The notes under the pieces were generated by a model, which had not been told where the DNA came from, ran no database searches, and saw only the letters and a list, made by a program, of their open reading frames with translations. 63,080 nt of DNA from Ligilactobacillus ruminis DSM 20403 = NBRC 102161 (lineage in GTDB: Bacteria; Bacillota; Bacilli; Lactobacillales; Lactobacillaceae): contig NZ_FOPI01000010.1 of the NCBI RefSeq assembly GCF_900113455.1, positions 12,253 to 75,332 of the forward strand, in the 5' to 3' direction. Each line of letters opens with the position of its first letter. Within the stretch, counting starts at the first letter, position 1. The translations under genes were made by a program, and so were the position numbers. Positions 1 to 7,591 of this stretch are shown here, piece by piece.

Positions 1-2
1 GC

Positions 3-98
3 GGTTACGGGCAAAATGACGAAACCAGGGAATTGCCCGTAAAAAGCCCCAACACGCTGCACGTTCATCTTGCTTTAGCTGAATTTTCCAAAAAATGA
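3..98 (+). CDS. 3' end of an unidentified gene (partial)
   Basis: One frame stays open from the window edge to a TGA at 96-98, giving about 31 C-terminal residues. The stop lies four bases before a strong hairpin with a T run, which is what the end of a transcription unit looks like. The piece is too short to assign to a family, and an open frame of this length can occur by chance. Confidence 0.35.
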   Translation, partial: GYGQNDETRELPVKSPNTLHVHLALAEFSKK

Positions 99-102
99 GA
101 CG

Positions 103-136
103 AAAAAATCCGCGCAAAAAAAAGCGCGGATTTTTC
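103..136. terminator. Bidirectional rho-independent terminator
   Basis: A 12-13 bp stem (AAAAAATCCGCGC / GCGCGGATTTTT) closes an 8-A loop, with A and T runs on either side. It can therefore stop transcription from both directions. It separates the incomplete upstream gene from the convergent LacI-type regulator. Confidence 0.85.
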
Positions 137-175
137 AAGCAAGTCGTTGCCTCGTGCTCTGCATTTTTAAAAATT

Positions 176-1183
176 CTAAGATAATTTTTTTGTGCTGTTG
201 CGCTTAACCAGTTTGACCGGAAGCATGATCTCGGTTTGCGGCAGATCAGGGTTCTTGATGCGTTCGATGAGTTTTTTAAAAACAGTTGCGCCAAGCTCAT
301 GAATCGGCTGAGAAATCGAAGTCAAAGGCGGTGCAAGATATTCGTCAAGGTCAATGTTGTCGTAGCCGACGACCGAGTAGTCGTCCGGAACGCTTTTGCC
401 TAAAAGATTCAACCCGTGATAAAGTCCGATGGCTACCTCGTCGTTGACCGTCAAAACGGCGGTGGCATCAGTTTTGATCAGCTTGTTTGCAGCGTTCATC
501 CCGCCGATTTTGCTCATCTCGGTCGAAATGACGAGCTTTTCGTCAAACTCAAGCCCGTTTGAATTAAGTGCCTGCTTGTACCCTAAAAACCTTCGCTTGA
601 GGTTGTCCGAAGGCTTCTTTGCCATAATCATGGCAATTTTGCGATGACCCAATTGAGCGAGATGATTGACGGCAAGCTCGGCACCGTTAAAATCGTCCGT
701 CATGACGCGATCGCCGTCTGCAATCGGATTTTGATCGATCAGAAGATATGGAATGCGGTTTTTCTTCAGCTGATTGTCAATTTCGGTCTGTCCAATCGAA
801 GGACTGGCAATGATGATGCCGTCGATTGAGCGATTGATCAGTTGTTCAAGGTGCTTGCGCTCGAGTTCCTGATTGTCGTTTGAGCTCAGAATCAGCGAGA
901 TGCAGTTTTGTTCCATTGCCAAAAACTCGATGCTTTTGATGAACGTGCTGAAGAACGGATTGCCAATGTCAGGAACGATCACGCCGATGGTTTTGACCGA
1001 ATTAGTAATCAAATTTCGCGCATTGAAGTCAGGAACGTAGCCCAAAGCATCACGCGCATAAAGTACTTTTTGGCGCGTATCGTTCGAAAAACGGTTGGCT
1101 TTTCCGTTTAAAATCTGCGAAACGGTTGACATTGAAACGTCAGCGTAACGTGCGACGTCCCTGATCGTAACTCTGTTGGTCAT
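176..1183 (-). CDS. LacI/GalR-family transcriptional repressor, RbsR-like
   Basis: This 335-residue protein has the standard LacI-family layout. An N-terminal helix-turn-helix spans about residues 5-25 (TIRDVARYADVSMSTVSQIL), followed by a hinge helix to about residue 60 and a periplasmic-binding-protein-like effector domain to the end. Family members bind DNA as dimers and respond to a sugar or nucleoside. The overall sequence resembles ribose-operon repressors, but the ligand cannot be read from sequence and no sugar operon is visible nearby. The gene is divergent from the first chemoreceptor gene with 200 bp between them, so the two may share control sequences. No catabolite-responsive element was seen there. 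Nothing ties it to motility except position. Confidence 0.85.
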   Translation of the reverse strand: MTNRVTIRDVARYADVSMSTVSQILNGKANRFSNDTRQKVLYARDALGYVPDFNARNLITNSVKTIGVIVPDIGNPFFSTFIKSIEFLAMEQNCISLILSSNDNQELERKHLEQLINRSIDGIIIASPSIGQTEIDNQLKKNRIPYLLIDQNPIADGDRVMTDDFNGAELAVNHLAQLGHRKIAMIMAKKPSDNLKRRFLGYKQALNSNGLEFDEKLVISTEMSKIGGMNAANKLIKTDATAVLTVNDEVAIGLYHGLNLLGKSVPDDYSVVGYDNIDLDEYLAPPLTSISQPIHELGATVFKKLIERIKNPDLPQTEIMLPVKLVKRNSTKKLS

Positions 1184-1324
1184 GGCAAAAAATCCTTCTC
1201 ATAACTTTGATTAAATCCGAATGAAATACAGTAAAGCTGATAAATTGTACCCCATATAGTTAACATTATATCATATTTTTATGATGTTTTAAGATGTTTT
1301 GGAAAATTATACTATTTATCTGTT

Positions 1325-1349
1325 TAAAACTAGGTAAAACATCCGATTG
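1325..1349 (+). promoter_or_regulatory. Possible sigma-28-type promoter for the first chemoreceptor gene
   Basis: TAAA at 1325-1328 is followed after 13 bases by TCCGATTG at 1342-1349, an imperfect match to GCCGATAT. It is the weakest of the sigma-28-like sites in the window, but it sits 35 bases before the start codon. Confidence 0.35.
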
Positions 1350-1383
1350 TTAAGAATATATGCATCTTGCGGAGGAATGAGAA

Positions 1384-3489
1384 TTGAAAAAAAACATACA
1401 TACATTGTTTAAAAAAAAGGGCAAAGTCGAAAGCAGCAAGAAAAAGGAGCATCGCAAATCATTAGGACGATTTGTGGGGTTATTTATGATTATCGCAGCA
1501 TTGTTGTCGATCGTTGTGATGTTTTCGTCATCATATATTCAGACTAAGCATCTGTTGAATGAGCGCAACCGGCTTTCCAAAGAAACGGCTGCTCAAGTGA
1601 TGGAAAAAACGTTGTCAGACATCGCATCCGATGCTGAAGCAAAGGTCAATGCCGGAACTTCGCTCTCTGGATTTACGCAGGGAAAATTCACGGGAAATAA
1701 GATACTTGATACGATGAAGACTTCATTTTCCGGAGACGACGTTTATTCTAACGTCTATTTCGGAACGCAAAGCGGAAAGCTTTACGCATTGAACAGCTTG
1801 TCGGAAAAAATCGATCCTAGAACTCAGGATTGGTATCGAGGTGCCATGAGCGACACGTCCAACGTCTACTGGACGAAACCGGAATATGACGAATCAACCG
1901 GACAGTATTATTCGATCGTGTCAGGCGCAGTTGAAAACAGCGGCAATCAGCGCGGTGTTTTGGCATTGCGTGTCGAATATGACGAGGTCGAAGCTGCCAT
2001 CGGGCCTTTGAACGTTGGTAAAAAAGGGACGATTGCCATGATTTCAAAGCAAGGGGCCGTAATGGGAACCAAGTCTTGCGATACGAAAGAAATGTACAAG
2101 AAGGGCCAGGATATTTCATCAAGCGATGTGTACAAGAAAATCAAGGCAGCAAAGGGAACGAAAGGGACTTTGAAGGTTTCAGGAATCAAGGGAGTTTCCG
2201 AAATCTACTACAACAAGGGCGGTGCAAACAGTCAGGCATGGGCCTTTGCGTTTGTTCCTCAAAACGACCTCAGCGCAGAATTGGGCAAGCTTGCCACGAC
2301 ATCTTTGATTGTTTCGATCGTGATGGTCGTGTTGGTTGTGCTTGCATCGATGTTTGTGATCGAGGCAGTCAAAATCATGCTCGGCGGTTTTACGGAAGCA
2401 TTCAATAGCGGCAAGGACGGTTATTTGGAACGTATTAACACGGATGATTTTGGAAACGGTCTTCAGGCCAGGGTTGCCAAAATGGCAGTTGAGCCAAGAA
2501 AAGATCGCAGCGAATTAAATGAGATGTCGCTTGCTTACAACGAAATGATCGATGCAATCTCTGCATTGACCGAAAGCGTGAAATCAAGTGCCGTCAAGAC
2601 GGCTAAAAATGCCGAGAAACTGCGCGAAACTTCTGAACAGACGGCAAGCGCAGTTGACGAAGTGTCGCAAACAATCACTGACGTGGCAAGCGTCACCGAG
2701 AACCAGGCGCGGGAAACCGTTCATGGCGATGAGCAGATGAAAGAACTTTCAAGAATTGCCAATGAGCTTGCAAAGGACGTCGACGTGTTGGACAACGTTT
2801 CGACACAGACGGCTTCTTTGAATCAGCAAAACATGGCAACGATGACCGAAGTAAGCACCAACTGGGACAGCTCGCAAGAACAAACGGAACGCCTCGTTAA
2901 CGAGATGCAGAATTTGAGTGACAGCATTCAAAACATCACGCAGGTTATCGGCGTAATCAATGAAGTTTCGCGCCAGATCAACCTGTTGGCTTTGAACGCA
3001 TCCATTGAAGCGGAAAGTGCCGGTGATTCCGGCAAGGGATTTGCGGTCGTTGCACAGGAAATCAGAAAGCTTGCGGTCAGAAGCAAGGAGTCGACCAATC
3101 AGATTGTCGGTATCATTGAAGAAATCAAACAGAAGTCGGATCGCTTGTCGGATGAAGTCGAAATTTCAAAAGAAGTCGGCAAGCGCCAGACGCAACTGAT
3201 TGATTCTGCAATCAAGTCGACGGAGGCCGTTTACAAGAATACCGAGCAGCTTATTTCAACATCTGAGCGAATCAAGCACAGCAATGATTCGTTAAACGAA
3301 ATCGAAACCAAGGTAAGCGAAAGCCTCGACAAAATTTCAGCTTCGTCTGAAGAAAATGCTGCAGGAACGGAACAAGTTTCCGCAAATGCGGAAGAAGTTT
3401 CGGCTTCGATGTCAGAACTTGCAGTCGCAATTAGCGAACTGAGCGATACGGCTGATGAGCTGGCCAAGCATTCGAAACTTTTCAAGTAA
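1384..3489 (+). CDS. Methyl-accepting chemotaxis protein with extracellular sensor domain
   Basis: This 701-residue transmembrane chemoreceptor starts at TTG, 8 bases after a GGAGG site at 1371-1375. A basic cytoplasmic leader is followed by TM1 (about residues 30-52), an extracellular Cache-like sensing region (about 55-300) and TM2 (about 304-328). A linker and a long coiled-coil signalling domain follow. The conserved hairpin tip that contacts CheA and CheW lies near residues 526-566 ([20 protein letters not shown]). The ligand is unknown. The Q/E pairs of the coiled coil are the likely targets of CheR and CheB encoded further on. The gene ends in its own terminator, so it is a single-gene unit upstream of motAB and probably belongs to the motility regulon. 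Confidence 0.93.
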   Translation: MKKNIHTLFKKKGKVESSKKKEHRKSLGRFVGLFMIIAALLSIVVMFSSSYIQTKHLLNERNRLSKETAAQVMEKTLSDIASDAEAKVNAGTSLSGFTQGKFTGNKILDTMKTSFSGDDVYSNVYFGTQSGKLYALNSLSEKIDPRTQDWYRGAMSDTSNVYWTKPEYDESTGQYYSIVSGAVENSGNQRGVLALRVEYDEVEAAIGPLNVGKKGTIAMISKQGAVMGTKSCDTKEMYKKGQDISSSDVYKKIKAAKGTKGTLKVSGIKGVSEIYYNKGGANSQAWAFAFVPQNDLSAELGKLATTSLIVSIVMVVLVVLASMFVIEAVKIMLGGFTEAFNSGKDGYLERINTDDFGNGLQARVAKMAVEPRKDRSELNEMSLAYNEMIDAISALTESVKSSAVKTAKNAEKLRETSEQTASAVDEVSQTITDVASVTENQARETVHGDEQMKELSRIANELAKDVDVLDNVSTQTASLNQQNMATMTEVSTNWDSSQEQTERLVNEMQNLSDSIQNITQVIGVINEVSRQINLLALNASIEAESAGDSGKGFAVVAQEIRKLAVRSKESTNQIVGIIEEIKQKSDRLSDEVEISKEVGKRQTQLIDSAIKSTEAVYKNTEQLISTSERIKHSNDSLNEIETKVSESLDKISASSEENAAGTEQVSANAEEVSASMSELAVAISELSDTADELAKHSKLFK

Positions 3490-3499
3490 TATTTAGCAT

Positions 3500-3544
3500 G
3501 AGGATTTTTCCCGGAAGAGATGAGGGGGAAGATCCTCTTTTTTG
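3500..3544 (+). terminator. Terminator after the first chemoreceptor gene
   Basis: Arms at 3500-3512 and 3524-3537 form a long G/C-containing stem (GAGGAT pairs with ATCCTC at the base). A T run follows at 3538-3543, just after the stop codon of the receptor. Confidence 0.75.
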
Positions 3545-3694
3545 TCAAATGCAGATCGTGCGTGCTGCCGCGTCAATTGATGGCTACGACTTAGCAGCGT
3601 TCGCCGGGATGTTGGAGCTTTTTTCCAGCGTGGTTTGAGTTTTGCCTTTGCGGTAGAACATTTTTCCAAATTTTGGAGATTTTGTTTTGCTTCT

Positions 3695-3731
3695 GGATCC
3701 GTGCGATCCGGATTTTGAGGGGCAGGTAGAC
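3695..3731. repeat. Direct repeat, copy 1
   Basis: The copy begins GGATCCGTGCGATCCG and ends GGTAGAC. About 30 of 37 bases match the copy at 3769-3805, 74 bases downstream. The GGATC/GATCC core is itself a short dyad. Confidence 0.65.
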
Positions 3732-3764
3732 AAAAAAGAGGCATTCACCCAGTTTTTTGTCTAC
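3726..3764. repeat. 12-bp perfect inverted repeat
   Basis: GTAGACAAAAAA (3726-3737) and TTTTTTGTCTAC (3753-3764) are perfect complements around a 15-base loop. The element sits between the two direct repeats. It could form a hairpin on either strand and may act as a terminator. Confidence 0.7.
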
Positions 3765-3768
3765 TTTC

Positions 3769-3805
3769 GGATCCGTGCGGTCCGAATTCGGAGGCGGCGG
3801 TAGAC
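3769..3805. repeat. Direct repeat, copy 2
   Basis: The copy begins GGATCCGTGCGGTCCG and ends GGTAGAC. It pairs with the copy at 3695-3731. Base changes in the dyad (A to G) keep it partly self-complementary through G-T pairing. Confidence 0.65.
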
Positions 3806-3968
3806 TATTGGATGTTTTGTCCTGCTTTCACCAACGAGCGCTCTGCACTTTCCGAACTAACCGGCCACATCTTCAAATCATTGTCAAATGTAGTGCTGTC
3901 CCTCGCATTTTCATAAATATTCAAGAATTACTCTCAAAAAGGTCAACTATACATCTTAATCGGACGGC

Positions 3969-3995
3969 TTAATTTTAAACATATTTTACCGATAT
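3969..3995 (+). promoter_or_regulatory. Sigma-28 (SigD/FliA)-type promoter for motAB
   Basis: TTAA at 3969-3972 is followed after 15 bases by ACCGATAT at 3988-3995, close to the Gram-positive flagellar consensus TAAA-N15-GCCGATAT. It lies 45 bases before the motA start. The factor it needs is encoded at 22353-23066. Confidence 0.75.
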
Positions 3996-4015
3996 AACAG
4001 ATGTGTACATATATA

Positions 4016-4026
4016 GCAGTTAGTTA
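4016..4026 (+). repeat. Leader motif GCAGTTAGTTA, copy before motA
   Basis: This is one of four near-identical 11-mers (KCAGTTAGTTR) found just upstream of motA, flgB, fliO and fliM. This copy directly precedes the motA ribosome site. Its function is unknown. Confidence 0.5.
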
Positions 4027-4039
4027 CGGAGGGAACGAA

Positions 4040-4807
4040 ATGGATATATTTTTGATAATAGGGCTTGTTCTTGGAGCAATCTGTATCGTGATGGCCCTGA
4101 TTTTGAAGGGTGCCAGCATAGCGATGCTTTTGAACGGTGAAGTTGCCGTAATCATCTTTGGCGGTATGATTGCTGCTGTTTTGTCTTCTTATACGATGGC
4201 GGACATCAAGCGACTTCCGAAGGTCATGAAAGTGTTGATGTCAAATGAAGAGCCTGATTTGAACGGGACAATCGAGAAAATGGTCGAACTTTCAAACATT
4301 GCTCGTCGCGAAGGACTGCTTGCTCTTGAAGCACCTGTTAACGAACTTGACGATCCTTTTATGAAACAAGGTCTGGAGCTCGTCGTTGACGGGGCCGAGG
4401 CAGAACAGATCAGAGATTTGATGGAATCAGAAGTTGATGCGATGGAAACGAGACATCACCGCATGTCGGGCTTGTTCAAAACAGCCGGTGCAACGTCGCC
4501 GACATTGGGCGTTATGGGTGCCGCAATCGGTCTGATCGGTGCCCTGGGCAATCTTTCCGACATCAACAAATTAGGACCGATGATTGCTTCGGCCTTTGTT
4601 GCGACGATCTTTGGTATCTTCATGGGTTATTTGGTCATGATTCCGTTCGCAACGCGTTTGGAAGCCAAAAACGAAGAAGAAGTTTTGCTTAAGACGCTGA
4701 TTATCGAAGGCGTCATGGACATTCAGGCGGGACATTCCGCAAAAGTTATCGAACAAAAGCTTTACGCTCAAATTCCGCCAGAAAAGCGCAAAGTTTCTGA
4801 AGAATAG
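4040..4807 (+). CDS. motA: Flagellar motor stator protein MotA
   Basis: MotA (255 residues) forms the proton-conducting stator with MotB in the cytoplasmic membrane and pushes on FliG to make torque. Two hydrophobic segments lie at the N-terminus (LIIGLVLGAICIVMALILKG and the following GEVAVIIFGGMIAAV). A charged cytoplasmic loop follows, then two more transmembrane helices around LGVMGAAIGLIGALGNL and IASAFVATIFGIFMGYLVMI. I chose ATG 4040 over an in-frame ATG 39 bases upstream because GGAGGG at 4028-4033 is well placed for it and the extra residues are not MotA-like. motB follows after 11 bases. Expression is probably sigma-28 dependent. Confidence 0.95.
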   Translation: MDIFLIIGLVLGAICIVMALILKGASIAMLLNGEVAVIIFGGMIAAVLSSYTMADIKRLPKVMKVLMSNEEPDLNGTIEKMVELSNIARREGLLALEAPVNELDDPFMKQGLELVVDGAEAEQIRDLMESEVDAMETRHHRMSGLFKTAGATSPTLGVMGAAIGLIGALGNLSDINKLGPMIASAFVATIFGIFMGYLVMIPFATRLEAKNEEEVLLKTLIIEGVMDIQAGHSAKVIEQKLYAQIPPEKRKVSEE

Positions 4808-4818
4808 GAGGGGAGCAC

Positions 4819-5622
4819 GTGGCTAGAAGAAAGAAAGAACGAAAAGAAGAAGAGGCCAGTGAAGCTTGGCTTCTGCCGTATTCGGACATGCTGACCTTGC
4901 TGCTGGGTCTGTTCATCGTTGTTTCTGCCATGTCCAACGTTGATTCGAACAAATTCAATGCTTTGAAAAACGAATTCAGTCAAGTCATGTCGCTTAACCC
5001 GATCAAGAACGATTCAGCCGTTGACAACGTGATTGACATGGGTGAAACAGCCGCGAAGGGCAAGGGCGCATCATCCGCCTCGACCAAAAATCAGGCCGCG
5101 GCAAGCGAGCAGCGCGTTCAAAACAGTCTCAGCAAACAGCAGGCGCGTGTTCAAGAACGGCAGCAGTTAAAAGAAGTTGCTGAAAAACTTAAGCAAGACA
5201 TCCAAAATACCGGACGTGCCGGCAATACGACCGTCAGCTATGAGAGCGACGGCGTGCACTTGAATCTTGATTCAAGCATTTTGTTCAATTCGGGTTCGGC
5301 AGATCTTTCCGATGCGGTCAAGCAAATGTTGGACAAGCTTGTTCCGGATCTTAAGCAGGTCAGCAGCAATCCCGTCATCGTTGCCGGCTATACCGACAAC
5401 GTTCCGGTTTCAAAACGAAGCAAGTACGCATCAAACTGGGAATTAAGTTCCGCTCGTGCCGTAACCGTGATGCGCTACTTCGTCTCAAAAGGCGCCATCA
5501 GCGAAAGCAACGTTTCCGTTCAGGCTTATGCCGAAAATAAGCCCAAAGCCTCAAACGATACTGACGAGGGCAAGGCGCAAAACCGTCGCGTTGAGATTAT
5601 AATTCGAAAAATAAACAGTTAA
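4819..5622 (+). CDS. motB: Flagellar motor stator protein MotB
   Basis: MotB (267 residues) anchors the stator to peptidoglycan and carries the channel aspartate. A short basic N-terminus leads into a single transmembrane helix with Asp23 in YSDMLTLLLGLFIVVSAMS, the expected proton-binding residue. A Q/A-rich periplasmic linker follows, then an OmpA-like peptidoglycan-binding domain from about residue 140, including AGYTDNVPVS and NRRVEI. The start is GTG after AGGAGGGG. The protein has typical length. The gene is cotranscribed with motA and ends at a terminator. Confidence 0.95.
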   Translation: MARRKKERKEEEASEAWLLPYSDMLTLLLGLFIVVSAMSNVDSNKFNALKNEFSQVMSLNPIKNDSAVDNVIDMGETAAKGKGASSASTKNQAAASEQRVQNSLSKQQARVQERQQLKEVAEKLKQDIQNTGRAGNTTVSYESDGVHLNLDSSILFNSGSADLSDAVKQMLDKLVPDLKQVSSNPVIVAGYTDNVPVSKRSKYASNWELSSARAVTVMRYFVSKGAISESNVSVQAYAENKPKASNDTDEGKAQNRRVEIIIRKINS

Positions 5623-5633
5623 TCAAACGAAAT

Positions 5634-5680
5634 GCCGAACGAAGGCGGTCGATTTGCGATTGCTTTTGTCCGGCTTTTTT
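5634..5680 (+). terminator. Terminator after motB
   Basis: GCCGAAC (5634-5640) pairs with GTCCGGC (5668-5674), with further pairing inside. Six T residues follow. The hairpin starts 12 bases after the motB stop. Confidence 0.75.
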
Positions 5681-5725
5681 AAGTGCAGTGCTGCTCAACC
5701 AATCTATCAAAGATCTCATTCAAAT

Positions 5726-5764
5726 TTACGGACAAACGGCCATTTTTGACCATTTTGTCCGTAA
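5726..5764. repeat. Hairpin repeat 1, TTACGGACAAA arms
   Basis: TTACGGACAAA (5726-5736) and TTTGTCCGTAA (5754-5764) are perfect 11-bp inverted arms. The next hairpin, 23 bases downstream, uses the same nine-base core. Confidence 0.7.
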
Positions 5765-5787
5765 TCGCCTTTTTTGGAGCAGGACAT

Positions 5788-5826
5788 TTACGGACAGAAA
5801 ACTCATTTTCATCGATGTGTCCGTAA
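5788..5826. repeat. Hairpin repeat 2, TTACGGACA arms
   Basis: TTACGGACA (5788-5796) and TGTCCGTAA (5818-5826) are perfect inverted arms sharing their core with the hairpin at 5726-5764. The same 9-mer thus occurs four times in alternating orientation within 101 bases. Confidence 0.7.
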
Positions 5827-6143
5827 TTTTGCCAAATGCGGGGCCTGATAAATCAGCGTACCAAGCTATTTCGGGTTATTTCCACCATAGCAAGCGTCAT
5901 GTATGCAAAACTGATCCGTTTTTTCAATTTGCGACAGAGTTTTTTCCAGCCGCTTTTTGAAGCAATCGTTTTTTTGAGATGAGTGAATATCAATTCATTT
6001 GAATATTGTTGGACAAGCATAACAAAAACTATTCGTATCATTAAAAATATGAAAGAAACGAGAAATGCAGCTTATGGCAAAATACAGTGAAGAAAGCCTA
6101 TATTGAAACGTTTGCAACACAACTAAATTGAACCGAAAAGAGA

Positions 6144-6173
6144 TGAAAATGCTGCGATCGGTCTCGATATAAT
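6144..6173 (+). promoter_or_regulatory. Possible flagellar-type promoter upstream of flgB
   Basis: TGAA at 6144-6147 and CTCGATAT at 6163-6170 are 15 bases apart, a fair sigma-28 match. The overlapping TATAAT at 6168-6173 could also serve sigma-A, though its -35 is poor. Confidence 0.35.
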
Positions 6174-6231
6174 AAATGTGTGGATTTTTTTTGAAATTAT
6201 TGTTTTTAAAAATCGAACAAAATTCACTAAA

Positions 6232-6259
6232 TTAACAAAAAAATAATTTTAAATATAAT
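6232..6259 (+). promoter_or_regulatory. Sigma-A-type promoter of the fla/che operon
   Basis: TTAACA (6232-6237) is followed by a 16-base spacer and a perfect TATAAT (6254-6259). It lies about 180 bases before flgB. With no terminator recognised between flgB and fliY, it probably drives the whole 29-kb operon. Confidence 0.6.
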
Positions 6260-6349
6260 TATTTTAGGTAATATTTCAAGCAATAGACGAATGAATTTAT
6301 AATCGCTATGTCATAATTTAACTATAAAGTAAGAAAATAGTCAGTTTAA

Positions 6350-6360
6350 GCAGTTAGTTG
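6350..6360 (+). repeat. Leader motif GCAGTTAGTTG, copy before flgB
   Basis: This copy of the recurring 11-mer is in the long leader, 80 bases upstream of the flgB start codon and downstream of the operon promoter, so it should be transcribed. Confidence 0.5.
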
Positions 6361-6439
6361 CAATTGAATAAGCTGGATGCAGTCAACGTTAGGCAATTGC
6401 TTGGCTTTTTTCGTATTCTGATTGAGGAGGGGATAGAAA

Positions 6440-6805
6440 ATGGATACATACAACTTGTTAAAAACGGCAATGGACGTATCGCAAACGCGTTCAGAGCTTA
6501 TTTCAAACAATATCGCAAATGTCAATACGCCAAATTACAAGGCAAAACGCGTCGTTTTCGAAAGTCAGCTGAGTCAAGCGATGGGCAATCTGAATCTGAC
6601 GGAAACTCATAAGAATCACATGCAAATCGGTGGAACGAGCGGTCCTTACATCACATCTCGCAATACTGGATTTCAAAAGAACGGAAATAACGTTGACGTT
6701 GATACCGAAATGGTAAATCAAGCACAAAACGGTTTGTATTACAGTGCGATTACTTCTCAACTGAACGGACGATATAAAATGATGAATTATGTAATTAATC
6801 ACTGA
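6440..6805 (+). CDS. flgB: Flagellar basal-body rod protein FlgB
   Basis: FlgB (121 residues) is a proximal rod subunit exported by the flagellar type III system. The N-terminal rod/hook-family motif is clear (SNNIANVNTPNYKAKR, about residues 21-36). The C-terminal heptad-like helix that packs in the rod ends with YKMMNYVINH. ATG follows GAGGAGG at 6425-6431. It is the first gene of the long fla/che operon, with flgC 12 bases downstream. Length and sequence are standard. Confidence 0.95.
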   Translation: MDTYNLLKTAMDVSQTRSELISNNIANVNTPNYKAKRVVFESQLSQAMGNLNLTETHKNHMQIGGTSGPYITSRNTGFQKNGNNVDVDTEMVNQAQNGLYYSAITSQLNGRYKMMNYVINH

Positions 6806-6817
6806 GGGGAGTAGATT

Positions 6818-7237
6818 ATGAGTATTTTTAACGGACTTCAGATCAACGCAAGCGGACTTTCGCTTGAAAGAATGAAACTTGACGTGGCATCAACAAACAT
6901 TGCAAACGTTAATACGACAAGAACGGCCGAGGGCGGTCCCTATAAGAAAAAAAAGGTTGAGTTTTCCGAAAATCTTCGCCAGGCTCAAGGAACGAACAAG
7001 ATTACAAGTGCAGGCGTCAAGGTAACGAACATTGCTGAAGACAATACGACCAAATTGACGTATGATCCGACGAATCCAGATGCTGACGCAAACGGATACG
7101 TTGAAATGCCAAACGTCAACATGGCTGATGAAATGGTCGACATGATTCAAGCGATGCGTACTTATGAAGCAAACGTTTCGTCAACTGAAGCAAACAAGAA
7201 CATTTTGAAGAAAGCACTTGAGATTTCAAAGGACTAA
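6818..7237 (+). CDS. flgC: Flagellar basal-body rod protein FlgC
   Basis: FlgC (139 residues) is the second proximal rod subunit. It shows the shared N-terminal signature (STNIANVNTTRT) and the C-terminal motif VNMADEMVDMIQAMRTYEAN typical of rod and hook proteins, whose terminal helices pair to build the axial structure. It starts at ATG after a GAGGGGAG site and sits between flgB and fliE, as in other Firmicutes. Confidence 0.95.
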   Translation: MSIFNGLQINASGLSLERMKLDVASTNIANVNTTRTAEGGPYKKKKVEFSENLRQAQGTNKITSAGVKVTNIAEDNTTKLTYDPTNPDADANGYVEMPNVNMADEMVDMIQAMRTYEANVSSTEANKNILKKALEISKD

Positions 7238-7252
7238 TTTAGGAGATAAGCT

Positions 7253-7567
7253 ATGAATTCAATTTCAGGATTAGGGAACTATCAGAATCAGTTGTCCAAG
7301 ATTACCGGATTGTCTGATGGACAAAATCAAATATCAAAAACTGATGCAAAGTCTTTTGGATCGGTTCTTGAAAAAGCCATTGCAGGCTTGAACAGCAACA
7401 TGAACACCCTGGATCAGGGAACGAACGGAATGATTTCCGGAACCGAAAGCGATTTGGGAAAAGTCATGATCAACATGACGGAAGCTCAATTATCATTGGA
7501 AACCGCAGTCCAGGTGCGCAACAAGGTGATTGAAGCATACAACGATATCAAGAACATGCAGTTTTAG
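7253..7567 (+). CDS. fliE: Flagellar hook-basal body protein FliE
   Basis: FliE (104 residues) joins the MS ring to the rod and is the first axial protein exported. The conserved C-terminal half is easy to recognise (MTEAQLSLETAVQVRNKVIE followed by AYNDIKNM), and the N-terminus is variable as usual. It starts at ATG after AGGAGATAAG. The gene lies between flgC and fliF, the standard position. Confidence 0.93.
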   Translation: MNSISGLGNYQNQLSKITGLSDGQNQISKTDAKSFGSVLEKAIAGLNSNMNTLDQGTNGMISGTESDLGKVMINMTEAQLSLETAVQVRNKVIEAYNDIKNMQF

Positions 7568-7591
7568 TTAGTAGCAGGGGGTTAAAATCAA

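Larger units (their letters stand above)
3490..4039. other. Palindrome-rich intergenic region before motA
   Basis: This 550-bp gap holds the chemoreceptor terminator, a pair of imperfect 37-bp direct repeats, a 12-bp perfect inverted repeat, a sigma-28-type promoter and one copy of a recurring leader motif. The short open frames in it are built from the repeats, lack convincing ribosome sites and are not called as genes. Confidence 0.7.
5623..6439. other. Long intergenic region carrying the fla/che operon promoter
   Basis: About 800 bases separate motB from flgB. The first third holds the motB terminator and two related hairpins with TTACGGACA arms. The AT-rich second half holds a good sigma-A-type promoter, a mixed sigma-28/sigma-A-like site and one copy of the recurring leader motif. 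A 90-codon open frame over the hairpins has no ribosome site and I do not regard it as coding. Confidence 0.65.

Noticed and set aside
3757-3972. 71-codon + strand open frame before motA
   Set aside because: It is built from the direct repeat and the AT-rich leader, has no ribosome site and gives a composition unlike a protein.
5688-5960. 90-codon + strand open frame between motB and flgB
   Set aside because: It runs across the two TTACGGACA hairpins, lacks a ribosome site and shows no family features.
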